Below are positions 9,709 to 17,311 of a stretch of 64,000 nucleotides of DNA, piece after piece. Source of the stretch: Actinoallomurus iriomotensis (GTDB lineage Bacteria > Actinomycetota > Actinomycetes > Streptosporangiales > Streptosporangiaceae). The stretch covers positions 1,327,898 to 1,391,897 of the forward strand of contig NZ_BSTJ01000001.1 of the NCBI RefSeq assembly GCF_030269445.1, given 5' to 3'. Position numbers and translations under genes: made by a program. Every line of letters begins with the position of its first letter. Position 1 is the stretch's first letter. The notes beneath the pieces are model-generated. The model searched no databases and had not been told where the DNA came from. It saw only the letters and a program-made list of their open reading frames with translations.

Positions 9709-10221
9709 ATGGACGACACTCGATCCGCCGGCGATGACGGCGGCCCCGACCTCGACCTCATGGCCGTGTTCCCGAGGCTGACCCAGCTCAGCCACGTGCT
9801 CAACCGCAGCGGCCTGATCGAACGCGCCATGGAGCGGGTCGGCCTCGGCCTGGACAAGCCGGCGATGTCGGTCCTGGTCACGCTGAAGATGGCCGACCGG
9901 CCCCTGCGGATCGGCGAGATCGCCGAACGCATGCAGGTCGTCGGCCCCCACGTCACCCGGCAGATGAACGAACTGGAGCGGCGGGGACTGGCGCGCCGGG
10001 CCACCGACCCGGACGACCAGCGGGCACGGCTGATCGAGCTCACCCCCGAGGGAGCGGCGGCGGCCGAGCGCTACCTGGGGACCATCCTCGGCTGGTACAC
10101 CGACGTCCTCACCGGCTGGCCGGCACAGGACCGCCAGGACTTCGGCCGTCTCCTCGGCCGTTTCGTCGACGACCTCACCGCGCGCCTGGCCGCCATCGAC
10201 GACGAGAACCCCGTTCCGTAA
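9709..10221 (+). CDS. MarR-family transcriptional regulator
   Basis: The 170-residue protein has the winged-helix MarR fold: PLRIGEIAERMQVVGPHVTRQMNELERRGLARRATDPDDQRARLIELTPEG contains the recognition helix and the D-x-R wing. It is divergent from the FAD monooxygenase and probably represses it and itself via the two TACCT-AGGTA palindromes. The ATG at 9709 is preceded by an in-frame GTG at 9706. Its 3' end overlaps the convergent rhomboid-like gene by 47 bases. Confidence 0.92.
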   Translation: MDDTRSAGDDGGPDLDLMAVFPRLTQLSHVLNRSGLIERAMERVGLGLDKPAMSVLVTLKMADRPLRIGEIAERMQVVGPHVTRQMNELERRGLARRATDPDDQRARLIELTPEGAAAAERYLGTILGWYTDVLTGWPAQDRQDFGRLLGRFVDDLTARLAAIDDENPVP

Positions 10222-10870
10222 CGACCGCTCCGCCGGCGGGCGCGACCGGGCGCGGGAGCAGGAACCCCACCGCCGCTCCGGTGACCATCGCGACGACATG
10301 GCCGACCGCCGCGACGTCGAGCCGCCCCAGCCCCGCGAAGATGTACGGGGCGAGCACGCCCAGGGCCGCCGCCGCGGCGAGCCGCCACCAGCCGCTCGCC
10401 GCGAACACCCGCCAGGCCCCCACGGCGGACGCGGAACCGTACAGGAGCGTGCCGAGCAGTGCGGAAGTGATCACGTACGACGGGCCGACGTCGTCGAGGA
10501 AGCGCAGCGAGGCGGGTTCCGCGCCGGTCGAGATGCGCCACGCCAGCAGCCCCTCGCTGACCAGCGTGCCGATGACGTGCGCCGCCCCGATGAGCAGCAG
10601 CACCCGCAGGTTGCCGAAGCGGTGGACCAGCGGGAACAGCCCGACGACCGCGAAGACCGGCCACACCCACGGCCCGCTCTCGGAGACGAACGCCGACGCG
10701 AGGAGCACGCCGAGGGGATCCGACCGGAGGTTCGCGAGGTTGGTCGCGGCGGCGGCCACCAGCGAACGCTGCCCGGCCGGCCTCAGCGCGTAGGTGTACA
10801 CCAGGGAGACGGCGCACAGTACGGCGACGAAGACGACCGGCACCGCGAACCGCCGGAAGAACAGGGCCAC
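10175..10870 (-). CDS. Rhomboid-like multi-spanning membrane protein, copy 1
   Basis: The 231-residue protein has about six hydrophobic helices and matches the actinobacterial rhomboid-like group. Landmarks are VGLFPLVHRFGN, LDDVGPSYVITSALLG and LDVAAVGHVVAMVTGAAVGF. A serine-protease pair cannot be confirmed: the segment GPSYVITSA and the late GHVVAM might correspond to the active-site serine and histidine helices. A paralogue at 12674-13501 shares most of the same landmarks. Its end overlaps the convergent MarR gene. Confidence 0.8.
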   Translation of the reverse strand: MALFFRRFAVPVVFVAVLCAVSLVYTYALRPAGQRSLVAAAATNLANLRSDPLGVLLASAFVSESGPWVWPVFAVVGLFPLVHRFGNLRVLLLIGAAHVIGTLVSEGLLAWRISTGAEPASLRFLDDVGPSYVITSALLGTLLYGSASAVGAWRVFAASGWWRLAAAAALGVLAPYIFAGLGRLDVAAVGHVVAMVTGAAVGFLLPRPVAPAGGAVVTERGSRRRWRPGAR

Positions 10871-10911
10871 CCCGGCAGCTTAGATCTTCGCGCGCGGACG
10901 GCTCCCGACGG

Positions 10912-11256
10912 TCAGCGCGGAGCGCCGCGCGCCACTTCCCCGGCGTCCGCGGCGTTGATCTCGGCGGCGGCCAGCAGGGCGTCGAGCAGGCCTGGGAAGC
11001 GCGCGTCGAGGTCGTCATGGCGCAGGGACAACAGATTCTCCCGGCCATAGGGACGCTGCCAGATGATCCCGCTGTCTCTCAGGACCTTCCAGTGGCGCGT
11101 CAGCGTCGACTTCGACACACCGTCCAGGATCGTCCCGCAGGACTGCTCCCCTCCCGCCGCCAGCACGCGGACGATCTGCAGTCTCAGCGGGTTCCCCAAG
11201 GCCGTGAGGACGTTCTCCAACCGGATCTGATGACGCTCGGGGTGCTGCGGGATCAC
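10912..11256 (-). CDS. ArsR-family winged-helix regulator
   Basis: The 114-residue protein has an ArsR/HTH_20-like domain: LENVLTALGNPLRLQIVRVLAAGGEQSCGTI, then SKSTLTRHWKVLRDSGIIWQ. There is no clear metal-binding cysteine pair, so it probably senses something other than a metal. I chose a GTG start at 11256; upstream in-frame sequence lies in the promoter. It is divergent from an MFS exporter and a palindrome covers the shared promoter, the usual repressor-pump arrangement. Confidence 0.85.
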   Translation of the reverse strand: MIPQHPERHQIRLENVLTALGNPLRLQIVRVLAAGGEQSCGTILDGVSKSTLTRHWKVLRDSGIIWQRPYGRENLLSLRHDDLDARFPGLLDALLAAAEINAADAGEVARGAPR

Positions 11257-11344
11257 GTACCCAGTGTACGTACGCGTACTTGCGAACACTTCCCCACCGC
11301 CCTTCCTGTCGGTGCCACCGTACGTCAGTTGACGCATATACGTA

Positions 11345-11366
11345 CTGTACGCAAATATGCGTACAG
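11345..11366. promoter_or_regulatory. ArsR operator candidate in the MFS promoter
   Basis: Nine-nt arms CTGTACGCA and TGCGTACAG are separated by AATA, giving a perfect 22-nt inverted repeat ending 20 bases before the MFS start. GTACG-rich repeats extend toward the ArsR start at 11256. Binding here would block MFS transcription. Confidence 0.7.
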
Positions 11367-11386
11367 TCGCACTGAAGGGTGAACCA

Positions 11387-12841
11387 ATGACCACGAGATC
11401 CACCGCGCCGGACGGCCACGCACGGCTGGGCTGGAGCCTGGCCCTGCTGGCGCTGGCGCAGCTGATCTTCTCGCTCGATCTCAACATCGTGTTCGTGGCG
11501 CTACCGGAGATCGGCGCCGACCTGGGCTTCTCCGGCCAGACCCAGCAGTGGGTCGTCAGCGCCTACGTCGTGTTCGCGGGGGGCTTCCTGCTCCTGGGCG
11601 GGCGCGCCGCCGATCTGCTCGGCCGCCGCCGGATGTTCGTTCTCGCCCTCACGATCTACGCCGTGTCCTCACTGGCCGGCGGGCTGGCAGGCGCACCGGG
11701 CGCCCTCGTGGCCGCCCGCGCGGTCCAGGGCATCGGTGGGGCGCTCCTACTGCCCTCGACCCTCTCGCTGATCAACACCCTCTTCGAGGAAGGGCGCCGG
11801 CGAAACCGGGCCCTCGCCGTCTGGGGCGGGGCCGGAGCCAGCGGCCTCACCGTCGGCGCCCTGCTCGGCGGCGTCCTCACGCAGGCCTTCGGCTGGCCCG
11901 CCGTCTTCTTCGTCAACGTGCCGCTGGCCGGCCTCGCCGCCGTCGCCGCGACGTTCGTCATTCCTCGTGACGGAGGACGCCCTGAGGGCCGTGCCTTCGA
12001 CCTGCCCGGCGCGCTGACGGCGACCGGCGGCGCGACGCTGCTGGTGTTCGCCCTCGTCCAGGCGCCCGAGATCGGCTGGCGATCCCCCGTGATCATCATC
12101 GCCGCGGCTCTGGCGGTGGTGCTGCTGGCCGCCTTCGTCGTCGTCGAGCGGCGCAGCGCCGATCCGCTGATGCCGCCCCGGCTCCTGGCCAACCGCAGCC
12201 TCGTCGCGGGGGTCACGGTCACGTTCCTCTTCATGGCGACGTTCGGCACCCTGCCGTACTTCCTGACCGTGCTGCTGCAGACGGTGCATCACTTCGGGGC
12301 GCTGCGGACCGGTCTCGCCTTCCTCGTGCCCTCGCTGGCGATCGCGGCCGGGACCCAGCTCGGCGAGCGCCTCGCGACTCGTCTCGGCACCCGTGCCACT
12401 CTCCTGGGCGGCCTGCTCACGGGGGCGGCCGGCACCGCCGTCCTCGCGCTCGGCTTCCACGCCGACAGCGGCTATGCGGCGATCGTCCCGGGGCTGGTGA
12501 TCTCGGGTGTGGGCCAGGGCGTCACCTGGACCGCCATGTGGATCGCCGCGGCGGCCGGCGTCGCCCCGCACGAACAGGGCGTCGCGTCCGGCATGGCCTC
12601 CACGACGCTCAACCTCGGCAACGCCATCGGCCTCGCGGTCCTCGTCGCCGTCGCCAACGCGGGCGCCGGGAGATCACCGCTCGGTTCCTCGATCGCCGAC
12701 GGGAGCCGTACCGCGGTGCTCCTCACCGCCGCCGGCATGCTCGTGGGCACTCTCGTCGCCCTGCTGTCGCCTCGCCGGGCCGCGTCCGTCCCGGCGGCCG
12801 CCGAGGAGGCGCTCGAACCCGCCGAGGGGCGCGTGGCCTGA
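11387..12841 (+). CDS. MFS drug exporter, DHA2 (14-helix) type
   Basis: The 484-residue membrane protein has motif A (GGRAADLLGRRRMFV), a motif-C-like stretch in helix 5, and about 14 hydrophobic helices, as in EmrB/QacA proton-driven drug exporters. The ATG at 11387 has an AAGGGTG ribosome site. An upstream in-frame ATG at 11357 lies inside the operator palindrome and is less likely. The divergent ArsR gene probably represses it. The last 168 bases overlap the convergent rhomboid-like gene. Confidence 0.92.
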   Translation: MTTRSTAPDGHARLGWSLALLALAQLIFSLDLNIVFVALPEIGADLGFSGQTQQWVVSAYVVFAGGFLLLGGRAADLLGRRRMFVLALTIYAVSSLAGGLAGAPGALVAARAVQGIGGALLLPSTLSLINTLFEEGRRRNRALAVWGGAGASGLTVGALLGGVLTQAFGWPAVFFVNVPLAGLAAVAATFVIPRDGGRPEGRAFDLPGALTATGGATLLVFALVQAPEIGWRSPVIIIAAALAVVLLAAFVVVERRSADPLMPPRLLANRSLVAGVTVTFLFMATFGTLPYFLTVLLQTVHHFGALRTGLAFLVPSLAIAAGTQLGERLATRLGTRATLLGGLLTGAAGTAVLALGFHADSGYAAIVPGLVISGVGQGVTWTAMWIAAAAGVAPHEQGVASGMASTTLNLGNAIGLAVLVAVANAGAGRSPLGSSIADGSRTAVLLTAAGMLVGTLVALLSPRRAASVPAAAEEALEPAEGRVA

Positions 12842-13501
12842 GGTGTGCGCGGCCGGTTCGCGGCGGGTGAGGAGCAGCCCGACCGCCGCGCCGGTGAGCA
12901 GGGCGACCAGGTGGCCGACGGCGGCGACGTCCAGGTGGTTCAGCCCGCCGAACAGGTGCGGGGCCAGCATCGCCAGGCCCGCGAAGGCTCCCAGCCGCCA
13001 CCAGCGGCTCGCGATGCGGTCGAACAGCCAGTGTCCGTGCCGTGCCGTGCGCACCGCCGGCTCGGGGCCGTACAGGATCGTGGCGATCAGGGCGGAGGCG
13101 ATGACGTAGGAGGGGCCGACGTCGTCGAGGAAGCGCAGCGACCCCGGCGCCGCCCCGGTCGAGATCTGCCAGGCCAGCAGGCCCTCACTGATCACCGTGC
13201 CGATGACCTGCGCGGCCGCGACGAGAAGCAGGGCCCGCAGGTTGCCGAAGCGGTGGACCAGCGGGAACAGGCCGACGATCGCGAAGCCGATCCAGATCCA
13301 CGGCGTGGCCTCGGACACGAAGGCCGAGGCGATGAGCGTGCCGAGCGGGTCGGTGCGCAGGTTCACGAGGTTCGTCGCCGTCGAGGCGATGAAGGATCGC
13401 TGGTCAGACGGTTCGAGCCCGTAGGCGTACACCGACGAGACGGCGCACAGCGCGATGATGAAAAGGATGGGCAGAGGGAAACGTCTGATGAGCGAGGGCA
13501 C
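12674..13501 (-). CDS. Rhomboid-like multi-spanning membrane protein, copy 2
   Basis: The 275-residue protein (GTG start) is a clear paralogue of 10175-10870, sharing AFVSE, VGLFPLVHRFGNLR, ISTGA-SLRFLDDVGPSYVI and LDVAAVGH. After the last helix it carries a roughly 60-residue hydrophilic tail rich in Gly, Arg and Glu. The tail is read wholly antisense to the end of the MFS gene, so it may be a readthrough extension. The two copies bracket the ArsR/MFS pair, implying a local duplication. Function is unknown. Confidence 0.75.
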   Translation of the reverse strand: MPSLIRRFPLPILFIIALCAVSSVYAYGLEPSDQRSFIASTATNLVNLRTDPLGTLIASAFVSEATPWIWIGFAIVGLFPLVHRFGNLRALLLVAAAQVIGTVISEGLLAWQISTGAAPGSLRFLDDVGPSYVIASALIATILYGPEPAVRTARHGHWLFDRIASRWWRLGAFAGLAMLAPHLFGGLNHLDVAAVGHLVALLTGAAVGLLLTRREPAAHTSGHAPLGGFERLLGGRRDGRGPARRQQGDESAHEHAGGGEEHRGTAPVGDRGTER

Positions 13502-13542
13502 GCCGGAAGCCTAGGGCGGCCGGCTGAGCGTTTTCTGACAAC

Positions 13543-13576
13543 GGCCGGCGAGTGAGCCCCCTGTCACCCGCCGGCC
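13543..13576 (-). terminator. Stem-loop after the 128-residue gene
   Basis: Eight-nt arms GGCCGGCG (13543-13550) and CGCCGGCC (13569-13576) lie just beyond the stop at 13586. The stem probably ends the MFS/small-gene transcript coming from the right. Confidence 0.45.
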
Positions 13577-13585
13577 ACCCCGGCG

Positions 13586-13972
13586 TCACCTGAAGCGGCG
13601 CAGGCGGTACGCCTCGCGGTCGACGGCGGTCGTCACGACGACCTCGCGGAACCGGCCCGGCGCCTCGGCCGCCCAGAAGGCGCCCGCGACGGTCACGGCG
13701 GTGACCGTACGCGACGTGTCGCCCGAGCGGAACTCCACGAGCACCTCGCCACCGGGCGGCAGCTGCCCCCACGCCACCGAGAACCCACGCCCGCGTACGG
13801 CGCCGCGCACGAGCGCGGCTCCGCGGCCGCCCGCGACGGCGACGTCGATCAGGCCGTCGCCGGTGTGCACCTCCAGCGCGGGGCGGTCCCCGCTCCCCCG
13901 TCCGACGCGCAGCTCCCAGCCGCTCTCCGGCAGCGGGGTCGCGCCCGGCGCGATGTCGGCGTCCATGGTCAT
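13586..13972 (-). CDS. Hypothetical 128-residue protein downstream of MFS pump
   Basis: The protein is small and soluble-looking, with many short beta-type segments (WELRVGRG, ALEVHTGDGLIDVAVAGG, EVLVEFRSGD) and no membrane helix or signal peptide. I do not recognise the family. A GAAGGAG ribosome site supports the start at 13972. It lies 61 bases after the MFS gene on the same strand, with a GC hairpin between, so it may be expressed as the weaker distal gene of that unit. Confidence 0.65.
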   Translation of the reverse strand: MTMDADIAPGATPLPESGWELRVGRGSGDRPALEVHTGDGLIDVAVAGGRGAALVRGAVRGRGFSVAWGQLPPGGEVLVEFRSGDTSRTVTAVTVAGAFWAAEAPGRFREVVVTTAVDREAYRLRRFR

Positions 13973-14000
13973 GGCTTCTGCTCCTTCGATGTGAAAGGGA

Positions 14001-14023
14001 CGGGCGGAGCCCCCCTCCGCCCG
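14001..14023 (-). terminator. Intercistronic stem-loop between MFS and small gene
   Basis: Nine-nt arms CGGGCGGAG (14001-14009) and CTCCGCCCG (14015-14023) enclose a 5-nt loop right after the MFS stop. It could be a partial terminator or an mRNA-stabilising hairpin. Confidence 0.5.
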
Positions 14024-14033
14024 CCCCGGGCCC

Positions 14034-15620
14034 TCAGATGGCGACGGTGCCCTCGACCGCGTTCTCACCGCGCCGTACGAGCAGGGCGGCGACGGCCGCC
14101 ACGAGGGCGACCGCGGCGGCCACCGCCATGGAGGTCTGGAAACCGTCCATGAACGCCAGGTGGCTGCCGGTGGTGATGGCGTTCGCGGCCGGCGCCGGCG
14201 TGCCGGGCGGTACCGGCGCGACGCCCTGGGCGATGTAGTCCTTGGCCCCCTCGAGCCGCTGCGCGGCCGGTACGGGCAGGCCCGCCCCGGTCAGCCGGTC
14301 CATCAGAACGTTGCCCACGCGGGTGGACAGGATCGTGCCGAGGACCGAGGTGCCCAGCACGCCGCCGATCTGGAACGCGGTCTGCTGGAGCCCGCCCGCG
14401 ACGCCGGCGAGTTGCACGGGGGCGTTGCCGACGATCGCCTCGGTGCCGGCGGTCATGATGAAGCCGAACGCCAAGCCGATGAGGACGAACCACGGCCAGA
14501 TCGCGTTGTACGAGGCGTCCACCCCGATCCGCGACAGGCCGAACATCGCCACGGCGGTGAAGACCATGCCGAGGATCAGCGGCACGCGCGGGCCGAAGCG
14601 CTGGGTCAGCGCACCGCCGAGCGGCGAGGACACGATGAAGATGCCGGTCATCGGCAGCATCCGGACGCCGGCGGCGACCGGGCTCATGCCGTGCACCTGC
14701 TGGAGGTACAGCGTGATGAAGAAGATCGTGCCGAACAGGGCGAAGGTGCCGAGCAGGAGCAGCCCCGTCGCGGCCGACAGCGAGACCGAGCGGAACAGCT
14801 TCAGCGGCAGCACGGGATGCGTGGCCATCAGCTCGCGGACGACGAACCCGGCGAGCAGCACCGCGAACGCGGCGAACGACCACAGCGGCACCGGGTCCCC
14901 GAACCCGTACGTGCCCGCCTTGATCAGGCCCCAGACCAGGGCGAACAGCGACCCTGACAGCAGCGCGACGCCGGAGACGTCGAAGGACCCGTGCGCGTCC
15001 TCGTCCCGCGACTCGCGGACCACCCACAGGCCCACGAGCAGTGCGATCAGGCCGAGCGGCGCGTTGAGGAAGAAGACCGACTCCCAGTTGACGTGCTGGA
15101 CGAGCAGTCCGCCGACGATCGGGCCGCCGGCGATGGAGACGCCGACGGTGGCGCCCCAGATGCCGATCGCGGCGTTGAGCCGCTGCGGCGGGAAGGAGTT
15201 GCGGATGAGGGCCAGGCTGGCGGGCTGGAGCAGCGCGCCGGCGACGCCCTGGACGACGCGCCAGAAGATGACCATGCCGATGCCGCCGGACACGCCCACC
15301 AGCACCGACGCCGCGGCGAACCCGATCACACCCGCCAGGAACGTCTTCTTGCGGCCGAACCGGTCGGCGATCTTCCCCGCGGGGATCAGCGTGACGGCGA
15401 GGGCGAGCAGGTAACCGTTGGTGACCCACTGCAGACCGGCCAGGTCGGCGTGCAGGTCCTTGGCGATCGCGGGGTTGGCGATGGACACGACCGTCGCGTC
15501 CAGGCCCACCATCATCACGCCGAGCGCGACGGCGAAGAGTGTCAGCCAGGGATGGCCGTGGCCGGCGCGGCGCGGTCGCTCCCGCGCGCCCGCATGCGGC
15601 GTGAGTGTCGCTTGGGACAT
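14034..15620 (-). CDS. MFS drug exporter, DHA2 (14-helix) type, copy 2
   Basis: The 528-residue exporter has motif A (AGKIADRFGRKKTFL), a D-A-T-V-V-S-I-A-N-P-A-I motif in helix 1 that is typical of EmrB/SmvA proteins, and about 14 helices. I chose the ATG at 15620 (MSQATLTP). An in-frame ATG 17 codons earlier is possible. It is divergent from a TetR gene, and matching inverted repeats lie between them, so it is very likely a TetR-repressed multidrug pump. Confidence 0.93.
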   Translation of the reverse strand: MSQATLTPHAGARERPRRAGHGHPWLTLFAVALGVMMVGLDATVVSIANPAIAKDLHADLAGLQWVTNGYLLALAVTLIPAGKIADRFGRKKTFLAGVIGFAAASVLVGVSGGIGMVIFWRVVQGVAGALLQPASLALIRNSFPPQRLNAAIGIWGATVGVSIAGGPIVGGLLVQHVNWESVFFLNAPLGLIALLVGLWVVRESRDEDAHGSFDVSGVALLSGSLFALVWGLIKAGTYGFGDPVPLWSFAAFAVLLAGFVVRELMATHPVLPLKLFRSVSLSAATGLLLLGTFALFGTIFFITLYLQQVHGMSPVAAGVRMLPMTGIFIVSSPLGGALTQRFGPRVPLILGMVFTAVAMFGLSRIGVDASYNAIWPWFVLIGLAFGFIMTAGTEAIVGNAPVQLAGVAGGLQQTAFQIGGVLGTSVLGTILSTRVGNVLMDRLTGAGLPVPAAQRLEGAKDYIAQGVAPVPPGTPAPAANAITTGSHLAFMDGFQTSMAVAAAVALVAAVAALLVRRGENAVEGTVAI

Positions 15621-15659
15621 GAACTTGCCTCCGTGAAGTCCGAGTGCCCCAAAACTGTC

Positions 15660-15717
15660 ATGCTGTGACACATGTCGTCAAGCGACTAAAGTCGTGACAT
15701 GACTAGTGTCACAACAT
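15660..15717. promoter_or_regulatory. TetR operator region in the divergent MFS/TetR promoter
   Basis: Outer arms ATGCTGTGACAC (15660-15671) and GTGTCACAACAT (15706-15717) pair in 11 of 12 positions. Inner arms CATGTC (15671-15676) and GACATG (15696-15701) nest inside. The nested symmetry fits two dimers of the adjacent TetR protein controlling both genes. Confidence 0.65.
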
Positions 15718-15763
15718 GAAAAGTGGTCTTGGCTAAGTGAACGGCGTCCGTTACCCTTCGGGC

Positions 15764-16435
15764 ATGGAGGCGACGACGGTGCACGACATCTGCGCGGCGC
15801 CCATGGCCGGTCGGCGTGAGCGCAAGAAGCAGCGCACCCGTGAGGCACTGGTCGACGCGGCGTTCCGGCTCTTCCAGGAGAAGGGCTTCGACGCGACGAC
15901 CGTCGAGGAGATCGCCGACGAGGTCGACGTCTCCTCCCGCACCTTCTTCCGCTACTTCGCCTCGAAAGAGGACGTCGTCCTGACGTTCCAGGAAGAGCAG
16001 TTCACCACGATGCTGGAGGCACTGTCCTCCCGCCCGGCCGCCGAGCCGGTGCTGACCGCGCTGCGCAACGCCGCGGTCTCGGTGATCCGCGCCTGCGAGA
16101 ACGGCCAGTACGGCTTCGACCCGGAGCGGTTCGGCTGCATCCAGCAGATGATGGAGAGCAGCCCGGCGGTGTTCGGCCGCAGCCTGGAGCACGGGCAGAA
16201 GAAGCAGTCGGAGATCACCCGGATCATCGCCGAGCGCATGGGCGTCGACCCCGCCGCCGACCTGCGGCCGCACGTGATGGCCGGCCTGGCCAACTGCGCG
16301 TTCCACAGCGCCTTCGAGGTGCTGGCGGCGGGCGTGGCCAAGACCGACCGCTTCTCCGAGGTCGTGGACGAGGTCTTCGCGGTCATGGAAGACGAGCTGG
16401 CCTACCGGTCCGAGAAAGAGACCGCCACCGGATGA
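15764..16435 (+). CDS. TetR-family regulator of the adjacent MFS pump
   Basis: The 223-residue protein has a TetR helix-turn-helix (TREALVDAAFRLFQEKGFDATTVEEIADEVDVSSRTFFRYFASKEDVV) of the type seen in MftR/AcrR-like proteins, followed by an MftR-C-like helical ligand domain. I took the ATG at 15764. GTG 15737 or ATG 15803 are alternatives. It diverges from the 528-residue MFS gene with a nested palindrome between. A hairpin follows its stop. Confidence 0.9.
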   Translation: MEATTVHDICAAPMAGRRERKKQRTREALVDAAFRLFQEKGFDATTVEEIADEVDVSSRTFFRYFASKEDVVLTFQEEQFTTMLEALSSRPAAEPVLTALRNAAVSVIRACENGQYGFDPERFGCIQQMMESSPAVFGRSLEHGQKKQSEITRIIAERMGVDPAADLRPHVMAGLANCAFHSAFEVLAAGVAKTDRFSEVVDEVFAVMEDELAYRSEKETATG

Positions 16436-16439
16436 CGCA

Positions 16440-16469
16440 CGCCGGCCCACGGATGACCGTGGACCGGCG
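16440..16469 (+). terminator. Stem-loop after TetR gene
   Basis: The arms CGCCGG-x-CCACGG and CCGTGG-x-CCGGCG fold with a 4-nt ATGA loop and one mismatch, starting 5 bases after the TetR stop. No T-run follows. Confidence 0.65.
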
Positions 16470-16609
16470 CACTCACGGGGGATACGGCCGTGCGGCGGGG
16501 AACCGCCGGCCCTGCTCGCGACTCCGCCGTCGGGGACCGGCGGGCCGCACAGCGGGACTCACGTGTGGGGTCACGTGGCCCGGTGGGGTCTTCAACTGGA
16601 AAGTACGGG

Positions 16610-16807
16610 TCAGGCCGCCATGGTGAGCGGCCGGGCACGATGGGGTTCGGTCGCGAGACCGTCGGGGCCCAGTTCGCCGGTGTCGTCGAAGATGACGACA
16701 CCGTTGCAGAGCAGGTACCAACCCTGCTCGGGGTGCGACGCCACGACACGGGCCGCCGTGTGATCGGCTGCGTCAGCCGCGGGGCATGGAGGCCGGTGCT
16801 GGCACAT
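16610..16807 (-). CDS. DUF5999-family small protein
   Basis: The 65-residue cytoplasmic protein matches the actinobacterial DUF5999 pattern: MCQHRPPCPAADAADHTAARVV then HPEQGWYLLCNGVVIFDDTGELGPDG. The early Cys/His cluster and a later Cys could bind zinc. A GAAGGAAGGGG ribosome site precedes the ATG at 16807. Function is unknown. It follows a small membrane-protein gene on the same strand. Confidence 0.85.
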   Translation of the reverse strand: MCQHRPPCPAADAADHTAARVVASHPEQGWYLLCNGVVIFDDTGELGPDGLATEPHRARPLTMAA

Positions 16808-16877
16808 GTCACTTCCCCTTCCTTCTTCGTAGCCGTCTGTACTTACAACACCACAATCCCTCGCCGGATGCCGTACG

Positions 16878-17231
16878 TCAGCGCCGCCACCCCCCAAATC
16901 GCCCGCCTGCCAGCGGCAATACCGGTCTTCCTGCTAGCTGGTATGCCTCCCGGTGCAAGGAGAGCAGAGCCGTGCCGGTCAGCGCCGCGCCGAGGCCGAA
17001 GATCATGGCGAGCGCGTGGATCAGCGGAGCGACCGGCCCGATCAGCCGACCGTGGCTCACCAGTACCTGATCGGACCGCCACGACACGACGTCGTCGACG
17101 CCCAGGACCGCGAATAACGCCGCGCCCACCGCGACCACGATCAGGTCGCCCACGGCGCACACACGCGACCGCAGCCGCCACTCGGTGAAGGGCGTCCACG
17201 GATACCCGGGAGTCTCATCCAGCCGATGCAT
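16878..17231 (-). CDS. Small two-helix membrane protein, possibly frameshifted at its end
   Basis: The 117-residue protein has a hydrophilic N-terminus and two hydrophobic helices (DLIVVAVGAALFAVLGV; LIHALAMIFGLGAALTGTALLSL). Near 16920 the neighbouring frame becomes the more membrane-protein-like one, ending AIWGVAALTYGIRRGIVVL at about 16843. The end in the annotated frame, GGRFGGWRR, uses several codons rare here. A real frameshift or a sequence error is possible. I do not recognise the family. The start at 17231 is my choice. Confidence 0.5.
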   Translation of the reverse strand: MHRLDETPGYPWTPFTEWRLRSRVCAVGDLIVVAVGAALFAVLGVDDVVSWRSDQVLVSHGRLIGPVAPLIHALAMIFGLGAALTGTALLSLHREAYQLAGRPVLPLAGGRFGGWRR

Positions 17232-17311
17232 GCCCGCATCGTGTCCGGCGGCCGGGAGATCAAACCGGACGGCCGTCTCCGGCCACGGCACGCACGGGAC
17301 GGCGTCCCGCC

